Assembly: GCF_028307215.1 (NCBI RefSeq)
Contig: NZ_JAQMHV010000002.1
Location: 124,001-188,000 of the forward strand
Source of the DNA: Falsirhodobacter sp. 20TX0035
Lineage (GTDB): Bacteria; Pseudomonadota; Alphaproteobacteria; Rhodobacterales; Rhodobacteraceae
Length of the DNA: 64,000 nucleotides
Direction of reading: 5' to 3'
Translations under genes and position numbers: made by a program
Part shown: positions 16,121 to 25,477 of the stretch, one piece after another
Layout: every line of letters begins with the position of its first letter
Position numbering within the stretch: the first letter of the stretch is position 1
Notes under the pieces: model-generated
Told to the model about the DNA's origin: nothing
What the model saw: only the letters and a program-made list of their open reading frames with translations
Databases searched by the model: none

Positions 16121-17149
16121 TTGGACACCGCCACGCCCCCACTTGCCACCACGGGCCCCGACCCTTCGGCCCCGGCGGAACTGACCATCATCATCGTCAG
16201 CTACAACACCCGGGCGCTGACGCTGCGCTGTCTGGAGACGCTCTATGCCCACACGCATGCGGCGCGGGCCCATGTGGTCGTCTGGGACAACCAGTCGGCC
16301 GACGGATCCGCCGACGCGGTGGCCGCGGCCTTTCCGCAGGTCGAGCTGGTCGCCTCGGACCGGAACCTCGGCTTTGCGGCGGCCAACAACATCGTGGCCC
16401 GGCAGGCGCGGACGGAGTGGCTTTTGCTTCTGAACCCGGACACCGAGGTGCATGAGGGCGCGATCGACGCGCTTCTGGCCTTTGCCAAGTCCACGCCGCA
16501 TGCCGGGATCACCGGGGGGCGCACGGTCTTTCCCGACGGTTCGCTGAACATCGCTTCCTGCTGGAACCGCATCACTCCGTGGTCTGCGCTGTGCATGGCG
16601 CTTGGCCTGACCAGCGTCTTCCGCCGGTCCTCCCTCTTCAACCCCGAACAGATGGGGGACTGGCGCCGCGACACGGTGCGGGAGGTGGACATCGTCGTGG
16701 GCTGCTTCCTGATGATCCCCCGTGCGCTGTGGAACCGCATGGGCGGGTTCGATCCCAAATATGTCATGTATGGCGAGGAAGCGGACCTGTGCCTGCGCGC
16801 GCGGCATGACGGATACCGCCCGATGATCACGCCGGAGGCGCAGATCATGCATCTGGTCGGCGCCTCGGCCGCGACGCGGGCGGACAAGGTGGTGATGGTG
16901 GCCAAGGCGCGCACAACCCTGATGCGTGATCATTGGCCCGCTTGGCAGCACCCGGCGGCCTTTGCGATCATGTGGCTGTGGGGGGCGATCCGGATGGCCG
17001 GGGCGCGCCTTCTGGCCCTGCGTGGCGGGGAAAAGCGTCAGGCTGCAGCCGCGAAATGGGCCAATGTCTGGGCACGGCGGGCCGAATGGCTTTCGCCCTT
17101 TGCCCCCGTTTCAGGCTTCACTGTGCCCGGACGACAACCTGCCGGTTAA
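16121..17149 (+). CDS. Family 2 glycosyltransferase (rhamnosyltransferase-like)
   Basis: 342 residues from TTG 16121, preferred because GAAGGAG ends 7 bases upstream; ATG 16091 in the same frame adds ten residues without a ribosome-binding site. GT-A fold: TIIIVSYNTRALTLRCLETL at the start, a nucleotide-binding VVWDNQSADGS, LGFAAANN, and the DxD-type motif in LLLNPDTEV; the later GGFDPKYVMYGEEADLCLR is the acceptor-site block of WbbL-like dTDP-rhamnosyltransferases. The C-terminal about 60 residues contain a hydrophobic helix that could attach to the membrane. It probably adds a sugar to an exopolysaccharide repeat unit. It precedes the chain-length/kinase pair across a tandem-repeat array. 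Confidence 0.85.
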   Translation: MDTATPPLATTGPDPSAPAELTIIIVSYNTRALTLRCLETLYAHTHAARAHVVVWDNQSADGSADAVAAAFPQVELVASDRNLGFAAANNIVARQARTEWLLLLNPDTEVHEGAIDALLAFAKSTPHAGITGGRTVFPDGSLNIASCWNRITPWSALCMALGLTSVFRRSSLFNPEQMGDWRRDTVREVDIVVGCFLMIPRALWNRMGGFDPKYVMYGEEADLCLRARHDGYRPMITPEAQIMHLVGASAATRADKVVMVAKARTTLMRDHWPAWQHPAAFAIMWLWGAIRMAGARLLALRGGEKRQAAAAKWANVWARRAEWLSPFAPVSGFTVPGRQPAG

Positions 17150-17210
17150 AATATTAACAAATCACTTTTTCGCGCTTGAGTTGTGTGATCGACGCGTGTG
17201 ACGCTGCCCT

Positions 17211-17310
17211 CGACTGCCCTCGACTGCCCTCGACTGCCCTCGACTGCCCTCGACTGCCCTCGACTGCCCTCGACTGCCCTCGACTGCCCTCGACTGCCCT
17301 CGACTGCCCT
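17211..17310. repeat. Ten perfect tandem copies of a 10-bp unit (CGACTGCCCT)
   Basis: Ten uninterrupted identical copies of CGACTGCCCT, preceded by a degenerate copy (ACGCTGCCCT, 17201-17210). It lies in the 271-bp space between the first glycosyltransferase stop and the chain-length gene start. The unit is not a multiple of three and shows no coding context. TTAACAA motifs flank the array on both sides (17154-17160 and 17336-17342). A 10-bp period is close to one helical turn, so copy-number change would alter spacing while nearly preserving helical phase. Confidence 0.97.
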
Positions 17311-17420
17311 TGGGATCGTGCAGGTGATGACGTGTTAACAAGTTCCGGACCTCCCTTCGTCTCTGCGCGCAGCAGCGATCCGTTCCCTGGCCATCCGGCC
17401 CCGTGCAGAGGTTTCGCCCC

Positions 17421-18941
17421 ATGAACGCGATCCAGTTCTACCTGTCCCGGTTCCTGCGGCGGCTGCCGCTGTTCTTGGGCATCCTGGCCCTTGTGGGGGG
17501 GCTTGCCCTGTTTGTCGCGTTGCGGCTTCCGGCCTCCTATGCCAGCCATGTGCTGCTGGTGGTGGAAGGCGCGCCGATCCCCACGGAACTGGCGCAGGCC
17601 ACGGTGCAGACCCCGGCCGAAGAACGGTTGCAGATGATCCAGACCCGCCTGATGACGCGGGCGAACCTTCTGCAGACCGCGCGCGACCTGAAGGTGTTCG
17701 AGGATATCGAGGCCATGACCCCCGACCAGATCGTGGCGGCCATGGTCGCGGCCACCACGATCAAGACCAGTTCAGGCCGGGGGCAGGCCAACCAGATGAC
17801 CCTGTCCTTTGAGGCGTCGAGCGCCGAGATCGCGGCCGGCGTCCTCAACCGGTATCTGGAGCTGATCCTGAGCGCGGACACGAAGGTCCGTTCGTCCCGC
17901 GCGGCGGAAACGCAGCAGTTCTTCCAGCAGGAGGTCGCGAGGCTGGAGCAGGATCTGGCCACGCGCAGCGCCGCCATCGTCGATTTCAAGCGCGACAACA
18001 TCGACGCGCTGCCCGAGAACTTGGAGATGCGGAACAACCTGCAGGCCGCCAACGCTGCCCGCCTTCAGGCCATCGCGCTGGAACGCCGGGAACTGCAGGA
18101 ACAGCGCAAGCAGATGGTCGACCTGTTCCGGGCCACCGGCCGCGTCGCGGGCAGCAACGAGACGCGCTCGGCGCGCGAGGAGAAGGTGGAGGAGCTGGAG
18201 ATGCAGCTGTCCGATCTTCTGGCCGTCTATCCCGAGGACAACACGCTGGTCCGCGTCACGCGCGACCGCATTGCCGCGCTGAAATCCGTGACGGGCGGCA
18301 CGGAGGAGGGGGTGAGCCCCGCCGAAGCCGTGCTGAACATCCAGCTGGCCAGCCTAGATGCGGGCCTTGCCAACCTGGACGAGGAAACCGCGCGGCTGGA
18401 GGAGGCCCAGACGAAGCTGGCCGAAGGCATCGCCCGCACGCCGGTCAACGCCATCGCGCTGGAAGGGCTGGAACGCGATTACAGCAACGTGCAGGCCCGC
18501 TATGTCGCGGCCTCCAGCGGCCTGTCGCAGGCCGCGACGGGTGAACGGATGGAGATCATGTCGCGCGGCGGCCGCATCTCGGTGGTGGAGCAGCCGAGCG
18601 TGCCGAGCAAGCCGACCCGCCCGAACCGCAAGCTGATCGCGGCGGGCGGGATCTTCCTGGGCGTGGTCCTTGGCGTGGCCGCCATCGTGCTGTTGGAAAT
18701 GCTGAACCGCACCGCGCGCCGTCCGGCCGACATCGTGAACCGGCTGGGCATCATGCCGATCGCGACCATCCCCTACATGCCCTCGGTCCGGGAGGCGGCG
18801 CGCCAGCGGACCGTCCGGTTCGGGCGCAGCTTCGCGGCCCTTGCGGGCGTGGTCGTCCTGCTGGTGGGCCTGCACCTTTTCTACAAGCCGCTGGACCAGA
18901 TCGCCCTGCGCGTGATGAGCACCATCGGTTTCCGCGGATAA
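17421..18941 (+). CDS. Polysaccharide co-polymerase / chain-length determinant (Wzz-like)
   Basis: 506 residues. Wzz-type N-terminus with TM1 at about 15-35, then a long periplasmic coiled-coil (about 140-380, rich in Glu/Arg/Gln/Leu), the Pro-rich signature SVVEQPSVPSKPTRPNRK (about 390-405), TM2 at about 405-428, and unusually a third hydrophobic segment near 470-488 after a cytoplasmic stretch. It should set the length of an exported polysaccharide in the inner membrane. ATG 17421 has GAGG 9 bases upstream. The kinase gene follows after 14 bp, the usual split PCP-2a/BY-kinase pair. Confidence 0.88.
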   Translation: MNAIQFYLSRFLRRLPLFLGILALVGGLALFVALRLPASYASHVLLVVEGAPIPTELAQATVQTPAEERLQMIQTRLMTRANLLQTARDLKVFEDIEAMTPDQIVAAMVAATTIKTSSGRGQANQMTLSFEASSAEIAAGVLNRYLELILSADTKVRSSRAAETQQFFQQEVARLEQDLATRSAAIVDFKRDNIDALPENLEMRNNLQAANAARLQAIALERRELQEQRKQMVDLFRATGRVAGSNETRSAREEKVEELEMQLSDLLAVYPEDNTLVRVTRDRIAALKSVTGGTEEGVSPAEAVLNIQLASLDAGLANLDEETARLEEAQTKLAEGIARTPVNAIALEGLERDYSNVQARYVAASSGLSQAATGERMEIMSRGGRISVVEQPSVPSKPTRPNRKLIAAGGIFLGVVLGVAAIVLLEMLNRTARRPADIVNRLGIMPIATIPYMPSVREAARQRTVRFGRSFAALAGVVVLLVGLHLFYKPLDQIALRVMSTIGFRG

Positions 18942-18955
18942 CATCGGAGAGTTTC

Positions 18956-19744
18956 ATGGACGGATCACTGGACGCACTGGCCCGCCTTCGCGATCTTCAG
19001 GGCACCGCCGAGATGGACCCCCGCAACCTGTTGTGGTCGCAGCTTCCCGATCTGGAACGCAAGGTGGACCGGCAGGTGCTGACGGAGGCGCGGGTCTTCA
19101 CGCTGGTCGGCACGCGCGAGGCCGCACCCTACGACCTGCTGCGCACCAAGGTGCTGCAACTGTGCCGCACGAACGGGTGGAAGCGGCTGGCGGTCGTGTC
19201 CGCCTCGCCCGCCGAGGGGAAGTCGCTGACCTCGCTAAACCTTGCGTTTTCCATGGCACGGCAGTCGGAACTGCGGATTATGCTCTATGACGCGGACCTG
19301 CGGCGGCCCGCCTGCGCGCCCCGGGTGGGACTGCCGGAGGCGGGGAACCTCGGCTCCGTCCTGCGGCACGAGGTGCCGTTCGAGGATCACGCCGTCCGCT
19401 TCGGCGACAACCTGATCCTGGCGCTGAACGGCCGTCCGCAGGCGGCGGCGTCCGAACTGCTGCAAAGCACGCGGACCGAAACCCTGATCACGGCGGTGGA
19501 GGCGGCGTATCGCCCCGACGTAACCGTGTTCGACATGCCGCCTTTGGGTGCCGCCGACGACACCCACGGCTTCCTGCGTCATGTGGACGCCGCCCTGATC
19601 GTCATCGCGGCCGAGGAGACGCCGCTCAAGAAGCTGGACATCATCGAGCGGCAGGTGGCCGCGCTGACGAACGTGGCGGGCATCGTGCTGAACAAGTGCA
19701 AATACGCCGACGATCTTTATGGGATGGATTATGGCTATTACTGA
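18956..19744 (+). CDS. Tyrosine-protein kinase of the CpsD/BY-kinase type
   Basis: 262 residues. Walker A SPAEGKS (84-90 with flanking SA), Walker A' IMLYDADLRRP (108-118) and Walker B VTVFDMPPLG (189-198) define a bacterial tyrosine kinase P-loop ATPase. The C-terminus carries a Tyr cluster at 250, 255, 259, 261 and 262 (YADDLYGMDYGYY), the usual autophosphorylation tail. It would couple to the Wzz-like protein encoded just upstream to control polysaccharide export. The end overlaps the next glycosyltransferase by 14 bases. Good ribosome-binding site GGAGA before ATG 18956. Confidence 0.88.
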   Translation: MDGSLDALARLRDLQGTAEMDPRNLLWSQLPDLERKVDRQVLTEARVFTLVGTREAAPYDLLRTKVLQLCRTNGWKRLAVVSASPAEGKSLTSLNLAFSMARQSELRIMLYDADLRRPACAPRVGLPEAGNLGSVLRHEVPFEDHAVRFGDNLILALNGRPQAAASELLQSTRTETLITAVEAAYRPDVTVFDMPPLGAADDTHGFLRHVDAALIVIAAEETPLKKLDIIERQVAALTNVAGIVLNKCKYADDLYGMDYGYY

Positions 19745-20609
19745 GGCACCGGCGGCCTCGGTCATCATTCCGCATCACAACGACACGCGGCGTCTGCGCA
19801 CGTGCCTTGCGGCGCTGGTGCCGCAACTGGCCACCGCCCCGCAGCCGGTGGAAGTGATCGTCGCCGACAACAACTCCTCCGAGGATCTGGGCGCGATCCG
19901 GGCCGAGTTTCCGCAGGTGCGGTTTTTGCTGGAGACCACGCCGGGGGCGGCGGCGGCGCGGAATGCGGGCGTGGCGGCCTCGGCCGCGCCGCGGTTGTTC
20001 TTTCTGGACGCCGATTGCGTGCCTGCCCCGGACTGGCTGGCCGTGGCACTGGCCCTTCCGGCGGGTGACATGATGATCGGCGGGCGTGTGACCGTGTTCG
20101 ACGAAACGCCGGGCCCCCGTTCGGGCGCGGAGGCGTTCGAGACGGTCTTCGCCTTCCCACAGGAGGTTTATGTCCGGCAGGGATTCTCGGTTACCGCGAA
20201 CCTTCTGACCACGCGGGCGGTGTTCGACGCTACAGGTCCCTTTGACCCCCTGAAGTCCGAGGATCAGGATTTCTGCCACCGCGCCGGGCGCAAGGGCTTT
20301 CCGATCCAGTACCGCCCCGATCTGGTGGTGGCCCATCCGACGCGCAGTGACTGGGCCGCCCTGCAAAGGAAGTGGCGGCGCATCACGGACCAAAGCTTCA
20401 TGGTCAACGGCACCGGCCCCGGCAGGCGGGCGCGATGGGTCCTGCGCGGCGTGGCCGTGGCCGGATCGGGATTGATCCACATGGGCCGCGTGCTGCGCCA
20501 CCCCGCGCTGAACGGGGCCGAGCGCCGTCGCGGGGCCGCGACGCTGCTGAAGCTGCGGCTGTGCCGCGCCGGCTGGATGTGGCGCGCCGCGGCCTTCCCG
20601 AGGCGCTGA
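19731..20609 (+). CDS. Family 2 glycosyltransferase
   Basis: 292 residues from ATG 19731, inside the kinase 3' end (overlap 14 bases); ATG 19719 is an alternative. GT-A fold: ASVIIPHHNDTRRLRTCLAAL, VIVADNNSSED, GAAAARNAGV and the metal-binding LFFLDADCV. Downstream SEDQDFCHRAGRKGF is the typical acceptor/catalytic ED block. Fourth gene of the polysaccharide cluster. No flippase (Wzx), polymerase (Wzy) or outer-membrane exporter (Wza) is in the window, so these must be elsewhere or the product is exported differently. Confidence 0.85.
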   Translation: MAITEAPAASVIIPHHNDTRRLRTCLAALVPQLATAPQPVEVIVADNNSSEDLGAIRAEFPQVRFLLETTPGAAAARNAGVAASAAPRLFFLDADCVPAPDWLAVALALPAGDMMIGGRVTVFDETPGPRSGAEAFETVFAFPQEVYVRQGFSVTANLLTTRAVFDATGPFDPLKSEDQDFCHRAGRKGFPIQYRPDLVVAHPTRSDWAALQRKWRRITDQSFMVNGTGPGRRARWVLRGVAVAGSGLIHMGRVLRHPALNGAERRRGAATLLKLRLCRAGWMWRAAAFPRR

Positions 20610-20611
20610 CC

Positions 20612-21535
20612 TCAACCTTTCAGTTCGGACAGAAGCAGGGCCTTCAGACGCTGGGCCAGCGAGGACAGCGTCCGGTTCCGCATCTCGATCAGGTAATAGG
20701 GCGGCACGACGACCGCTTCCGCCAGATCGAGGCTGGCATACCCCGCCCCGTCCGCTGCGGTGAACAGGGTCACCACCTCTTGCGCCAGGGGCGCGATGGC
20801 GTTGGATTCGGACAGCAGCGCCATCATCAGCAGGACCGAACTGGTGGTGATGATGTTGGCGGGGGGCAGGGCGCCGCGCAGGGCCATCGCCTCCTCCACC
20901 GCCTGACGGATGGGGGCGGGGTGTTCCTGGATGATCCATTCGTGCCGGGTCAAGGAGGTCAGGGGGATGTCGCGCAGGGTGGCCAGCGGATGGTCGCGCC
21001 GGGTGAGGAAGCTCACCGTCTCGGTTCCCGCGGGGTGCAGGACGAAGTCGCGGCGGGGAAGGTCGGTCGGCAGGCGGGCGATGACGAAATCGAAATCGCC
21101 CGACATCAGCCCGCGCATCAGCGCGGCCGACGGCGCCACCTCCACCGCGATCTGCGCGTCGGGGGCCATGCCGCGCAACTGCCAGATCGCGGGAACGAGG
21201 TAGCCGACCGCCGGTCCGGTGACCGAACCGACGCGCACGCTGCCGCTGCGGCCCAGATGCAGCTGCTCCACCTCGGACGACAGGTCGTGCATCTCTACCG
21301 TCATGGCGTGGGCGTGGCGGGCAAGGATGCGGCCCATGGGCGTCAGCGTCATGCCCTTGGGGTTGCGCTCGAACAGGGGCGCGCCCACGATCTTCTCGAT
21401 CTCGGCCAGCATGCGGGACGCGGCGGGCTGGGTGAGGGCGAGGATGGAAGCCGCGCGCTGCAACTGCCCGTGTTCGGCGATGGCCGCCGTCAGGCGCAGC
21501 TGTTTCAATGTGAGGTTGAACATGTTCGGCTTCAT
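20612..21535 (-). CDS. LysR-family regulator next to chvE (GbpR-like)
   Basis: 307 residues: N-terminal HTH (LKQLRLTAAIAEHGQLQRAASILALTQPAASRMLAEIE in pieces, about 9-65) and a LysR substrate-binding domain from about 95. The sequence style (AEHGQLQRAA, PAASRMLAEIEKIVGAPLFERNPKGM) and divergent position relative to chvE match Agrobacterium GbpR, the galactose/arabinose-responsive activator of chvE. Start ATG 21535 is uncertain (ATG 21523 is in frame; neither has a clear ribosome-binding site). It ends 2 bp from the convergent glycosyltransferase. Confidence 0.82.
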   Translation of the reverse strand: MKPNMFNLTLKQLRLTAAIAEHGQLQRAASILALTQPAASRMLAEIEKIVGAPLFERNPKGMTLTPMGRILARHAHAMTVEMHDLSSEVEQLHLGRSGSVRVGSVTGPAVGYLVPAIWQLRGMAPDAQIAVEVAPSAALMRGLMSGDFDFVIARLPTDLPRRDFVLHPAGTETVSFLTRRDHPLATLRDIPLTSLTRHEWIIQEHPAPIRQAVEEAMALRGALPPANIITTSSVLLMMALLSESNAIAPLAQEVVTLFTAADGAGYASLDLAEAVVVPPYYLIEMRNRTLSSLAQRLKALLLSELKG

Positions 21536-21564
21536 GCACCATACCAAAACCGGCATACCGATCG

Positions 21565-21593
21565 CCGTCAATGTAATTTGATTGCTATGACGG
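21565..21593. promoter_or_regulatory. Inverted repeat in the LysR-chvE divergent region
   Basis: CCGTCA (21565-21570) and TGACGG (21588-21593) are perfect 6-bp arms around a 17-bp AT-rich centre containing ATTTGAT. It is the only dyad of note in the 119-bp divergent region and could be the LysR-family site controlling chvE. Weak support. Confidence 0.3.
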
Positions 21594-21654
21594 ATTTCGC
21601 CACTCTGCCTTCAGGAACCCGGTCGGGGAGGACCGGGCGTGTTGGAGGACATCC

Positions 21655-22719
21655 ATGAAACGGAAGTTGTTCGCGGCCGCGGCCGTGATGAGCGTGTCGC
21701 TGTTTGCCCTTGAGGCGGCGGCGCAGGACAAGGGCCTGGTCGGCATCGCCATGCCCACGAAATCCTCGGCCCGCTGGATCGACGACGGCAACAACATGGT
21801 CAAGGCGCTGCAGGAGGCCGGCTACGAGACGGACCTGCAATACGCCGAGGACGACATCCCGAACCAGCTGTCGCAGATCGAGAACATGATCGTGAAGGGC
21901 GCGGACGTCCTGGTCATCGCCTCCATCGACGGCACGACGCTGTCGAACGCGCTGGAAAACGCCGCCGCCGCCGAGATTCCGGTCATCGCCTATGATCGCC
22001 TGATCAACGGCACCGAAAACGTCAGCTACTACGCCACCTTCGACAACTTCCAGGTGGGCGTGCTTCAGGCCACCAGCCTCGTGAACGGGCTAAAGGAGCG
22101 CTTCCCGGACGTGAAGCCGTGGAACGTCGAGCTGTTCGGCGGCAGCCCGGACGACAATAACGCCTTCTTCTTCTACAACGGCGCGATGTCGGTGCTGCAA
22201 CCGATGATCGACGACGGGTCGATCGTGATCGGGTCGGGCCAAACGGGCATGGAAACCGTCGGCACGCTGCGTTGGGACCCGGCCGTGGCGCAGTCGCGCA
22301 TGGACAACATCCTGTCCGCCGCCTATTCGGACAAGCAGGTCAACGGCGTGCTGTCGCCCTATGACGGGCTGTCGATCGGGATCCTGTCCTCGCTCAAGGG
22401 CGTGGGCTACGGGTCGGACGACATGAAGATGCCGATCGTGACGGGGCAGGACGCCGAAGTGCAGTCCACCAAGTCGATCCTCGCGGGCGAGCAGTATTCC
22501 TCGATCTTCAAGGACACGCGCGAACTGGCCCGTGTCACCGTGGGCATGGTCGACGCCGTTCTGTCGGGGACCGAGCCCGAGATCAACGACACCGAAACCT
22601 ACAACAACGGCGTGAAGGTCGTCCCGTCCTACCTGCTGGAGCCGGTGGCCGTGGACAAGACCAACATCGAGGAGGTCCTGATCGGGTCCGGCTACTACAC
22701 CGAAGACCAGATCAAGTGA
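21655..22719 (+). CDS. chvE: Multiple-sugar ABC importer, periplasmic binding protein
   Basis: 354 residues. GGAGG sits 6 bases before ATG 21655; signal peptide [24 protein letters not shown]. Type-I periplasmic-binding fold of the xylose/ChvE branch: [58 protein letters not shown] and [19 protein letters not shown] in pieces. ChvE homologs bind L-arabinose, D-galactose, D-fucose and related aldoses. First gene of a seven-gene operon running to 29818. A GC-rich hairpin separates it from gguA. Confidence 0.92.
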   Translation: MKRKLFAAAAVMSVSLFALEAAAQDKGLVGIAMPTKSSARWIDDGNNMVKALQEAGYETDLQYAEDDIPNQLSQIENMIVKGADVLVIASIDGTTLSNALENAAAAEIPVIAYDRLINGTENVSYYATFDNFQVGVLQATSLVNGLKERFPDVKPWNVELFGGSPDDNNAFFFYNGAMSVLQPMIDDGSIVIGSGQTGMETVGTLRWDPAVAQSRMDNILSAAYSDKQVNGVLSPYDGLSIGILSSLKGVGYGSDDMKMPIVTGQDAEVQSTKSILAGEQYSSIFKDTRELARVTVGMVDAVLSGTEPEINDTETYNNGVKVVPSYLLEPVAVDKTNIEEVLIGSGYYTEDQIK

Positions 22720-22727
22720 CGCCGGCG

Positions 22728-22750
22728 GCCCCGTCCGCTGCGGGCGGGGC
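22728..22750 (+). repeat. Intercistronic hairpin chvE-gguA
   Basis: GCCCCGTCCGC (22728-22738) can pair with GCGGGCGGGGC (22740-22750) with one G-U wobble, giving a GC-rich stem 10 bases after the chvE stop. Such elements typically protect the upstream message or reduce read-through, raising binding protein over ATPase levels. Confidence 0.5.
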
Positions 22751-22768
22751 ACCCTTCGGGAGACAGCT

Positions 22769-24307
22769 ATGACAGCCATCATGGAGATGCGGGGGATCAC
22801 CAAGACGTTCCCCGGCGTGAAGGCGCTTGACGACGTGAACCTGGTCGTTCAGCCGGGCGAGATCCACGCGATCTGCGGCGAGAACGGTGCGGGCAAATCC
22901 ACCCTGATGAAGGTGCTGAGCGGGGTCTATCCCCACGGAAGCTATGACGGCGAGATCCTGTTCGAAGGTCGGCCCATGGCGTTCCGCGGCATTCAGGACA
23001 GCGAAGAAAAAGGCATCATCATCATCCACCAGGAGCTGGCGCTGGTCCCGCTCCTGTCGATCGCGGAAAACATCTTCCTGGGCAACGAGGTGGCCACGAA
23101 CGGCCATATCGATTGGCCCGAAACCTACAAGCGGACGTCCGACGTGCTGGCCAAGGTCGGCCTGCGGGAACCGGCCAACATCGCCGTGGGCAAGCTGGGC
23201 GTGGGCAAGCAGCAGCTGGTGGAGATCGCGAAGGCCCTGTCCAAGCGCGTGAAGCTGCTGATCCTGGACGAGCCGACCGCCAGCCTTCAGGAAAACGACA
23301 GCGAAACGCTGCTGAACCTGATGCTGGAGTTCAAGGCGCAAGGCATCACGTCCATCATCATCTCGCACAAGCTGAACGAGATCCGGCGCGTCGCGGATTC
23401 GGTGACGGTCCTGCGGGACGGGCACACCGTGTCCACCATGAGCGCGCCGTTCTCGGAAGAACAGATCATCCGCCAGATGGTCGGCCGCGACATGAACAGC
23501 CGCTTCCCGGACCGCGTGCCCAACATCGGCAAGTTGCTGCTGGAAGTGGACCACTGGTCCGTCCGCCATCCCGAACACGCCGAACGCATGGTGGTGCGGG
23601 ACGTGTCCTTCAACGTCCACGCGGGCGAGATCGTGGGCATCGCGGGCCTGATGGGCGCCGGCCGGACCGAGGTCGCGATGAGCGTCTTCGGCCAGAGCTA
23701 CGGCCTGAAGACCGGCGGCACCGTGAAGATGGACGGGGTGGAGGTCGACACTTCCAACGTCCGCCGCGCGGTGGCGGCGGGGCTGGCCTACGTGACCGAG
23801 GATCGCAAGGGCCTGGGCCTGATCCTGGAGGATCCGATCCTGCGCAACACCACGCTGTCGGCGCTGCCGAAGGTGTCGCGGAACGGCGTTCTGGACACCG
23901 GCGCCGAACGCCAGGTGGCCGAGGATTATCGCCGCGCCATGGCCATCCGCACGCCCGGCGTGTTCCAGAAGGTCATGAACCTGTCGGGCGGCAACCAGCA
24001 GAAGGTGGTGCTGTCCAAGTGGCTGTTCACCGATCCGAAGGTGCTGATCCTCGATGAACCGACGCGCGGCATCGATGTCGGCGCGAAGTTCGAGATCTAT
24101 GCCATCATCAACGATTTGGCCGCGCAGGGCCGGGGCGTCGTCGTCATCTCCTCGGAGATGCCGGAGCTGCTGGGCCTGTGCGACCGCATCTATGTCATGA
24201 ACGAAGGGGCGTTCGTCGGCGAGCTTGCACGCGAGGACGCGTCGCAGGAGCGCATCATGTCGATGATCGTCAAGGGTAAGGAAGAACATCATGGCCGCGT
24301 CGCCTGA
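22769..24307 (+). CDS. gguA: Multiple-sugar ABC importer, ATP-binding protein
   Basis: 512 residues, a duplicated ABC ATPase of the ribose/xylose (MglA/XylG) type. The first half has Walker [10 protein letters not shown] near 37-45 and Walker [11 protein letters not shown]; the second half has the degenerate P-loop GLMGAGRTE, signature LSGGNQQKV and Walker [21 protein letters not shown] is 6 bases before ATG 22769. Length and order (chvE-gguA-gguB-gguC) match the Agrobacterium locus. Overlaps gguB by 17 bases. Confidence 0.93.
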   Translation: MTAIMEMRGITKTFPGVKALDDVNLVVQPGEIHAICGENGAGKSTLMKVLSGVYPHGSYDGEILFEGRPMAFRGIQDSEEKGIIIIHQELALVPLLSIAENIFLGNEVATNGHIDWPETYKRTSDVLAKVGLREPANIAVGKLGVGKQQLVEIAKALSKRVKLLILDEPTASLQENDSETLLNLMLEFKAQGITSIIISHKLNEIRRVADSVTVLRDGHTVSTMSAPFSEEQIIRQMVGRDMNSRFPDRVPNIGKLLLEVDHWSVRHPEHAERMVVRDVSFNVHAGEIVGIAGLMGAGRTEVAMSVFGQSYGLKTGGTVKMDGVEVDTSNVRRAVAAGLAYVTEDRKGLGLILEDPILRNTTLSALPKVSRNGVLDTGAERQVAEDYRRAMAIRTPGVFQKVMNLSGGNQQKVVLSKWLFTDPKVLILDEPTRGIDVGAKFEIYAIINDLAAQGRGVVVISSEMPELLGLCDRIYVMNEGAFVGELAREDASQERIMSMIVKGKEEHHGRVA

Positions 24308-25472
24308 AGCGCCCGGACTGGGCAGCTATTTCCGCAACAACCTGCGCGAATACGGAATCCTCGTCGCGCTGGTCGTGATCATGGGGTATTTCCAGTTCGC
24401 CACCGGCGGCGTTCTGATGCGCCCCGTCAACCTGACGAACCTGTTCCTGCAGAACAGCTACATCATCATCATGGCCTTGGGCATGCTGCTGGTGATCGTG
24501 TCGGGCCATATCGACCTGTCGGTGGGCTCCGTCGCGGGCTTCGTGGGGGGGCTTGCCGCCGTCATGCTGGTGCACTGGCAGTGGCCGGTGGCGGTCGTGA
24601 TCCCGGTCTGCCTGATCGCGGGGGCCGCCATCGGTGCCGCGCAGGGCTACTGGATCGCCTACTGGAAGATCCCGTCCTTCATCGTGACGCTGGCGGGCAT
24701 GCTCGTCTTTCGCGGCCTGGCCCTGTGGTGGCTGGAAGGCGCGTCGGTCGGTCCGTTCCCGCGCAGCTTCCAGGCGCTGTCCACGGGCTTCGTGCCGGAC
24801 CTGTTCGGCGTGGGCAAGCCCAACGTGACCGCGCTGGTGCTGGGCTGCCTTGCGGCCGCGACGCTGGTGTACCTGTCGGTCCGCGCCCGCGCCCGCCAGA
24901 AGAAATACGGGATCGAGGATGAGCCTTTCGTCATCTTCGCCGTGAAGAACGCGATGATCGTCTTCGCGCTGGTCTTCATCTCGTACCTGCTGGCGACCTA
25001 TCGGGGGCTGCCGAACGTGCTGATCACGATGGCGGTGCTGATCTCGGCCTACACGTTCCTGACGCAATCTACGACGCTGGGACGCCGCATCTATGCCATC
25101 GGCGGGAATGAGAAGGCGGCCAAGCTGTCGGGCATCAACACCGAACGGCTGACCTTCCTGACCTTCGCCAACATGGGGATGCTGGCGGCGCTGGCGGGCC
25201 TTGTCTTCGCGGCCCGTCTGAACACGGCCACGCCCAAGGCGGGCGTCGGCTTCGAGCTGGACGTGATCGCGGCGGTGTTCATCGGCGGCGCGTCGATGTC
25301 GGGCGGCGCGGGCAAGATCGTGGGCGCGGTGATCGGCGCCTTCATCATGGGCGTGATGAACAACGGGATGTCGATCCTCGGCATCGGCATCGACTATCAG
25401 CAGGTGATCAAGGGCCTCGTGCTGCTGGCGGCCGTGATCTTCGACGTCTACAACAAGAACCGGCAGGGGTAA
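24291..25472 (+). CDS. gguB: Multiple-sugar ABC importer, permease
   Basis: 393 residues, longer than ribose-type permeases because of a loop with Arg/Lys-rich sequence ([15 protein letters not shown]) between hydrophobic segments, as usual for XylH/GguB. Family segments: [29 protein letters not shown] and [24 protein letters not shown] precedes ATG 24291, which lies within the 3' end of gguA. Forms the inner-membrane channel for ChvE-delivered sugars. Confidence 0.93.
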   Translation: MAASPEAPGLGSYFRNNLREYGILVALVVIMGYFQFATGGVLMRPVNLTNLFLQNSYIIIMALGMLLVIVSGHIDLSVGSVAGFVGGLAAVMLVHWQWPVAVVIPVCLIAGAAIGAAQGYWIAYWKIPSFIVTLAGMLVFRGLALWWLEGASVGPFPRSFQALSTGFVPDLFGVGKPNVTALVLGCLAAATLVYLSVRARARQKKYGIEDEPFVIFAVKNAMIVFALVFISYLLATYRGLPNVLITMAVLISAYTFLTQSTTLGRRIYAIGGNEKAAKLSGINTERLTFLTFANMGMLAALAGLVFAARLNTATPKAGVGFELDVIAAVFIGGASMSGGAGKIVGAVIGAFIMGVMNNGMSILGIGIDYQQVIKGLVLLAAVIFDVYNKNRQG

Positions 25473-25477
25473 GGCAC

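Noticed and set aside
17147-17160. CtrA site at GTTAAAATATTAAC
   Set aside because: The TTAA halves are 4 bp apart, not the 7 bp of a CtrA site, and one half contains the glycosyltransferase stop codon.
17211-17310. CRISPR-like array
   Set aside because: The units are directly adjacent with no spacers and are only 10 bp long.
17154-17549. Minus-strand open frame with a repeated SRGQSRAVEG peptide
   Set aside because: The peptide is just the 10-bp tandem repeat read in all three frames; there is no ribosome-binding site and it runs into the chain-length gene.
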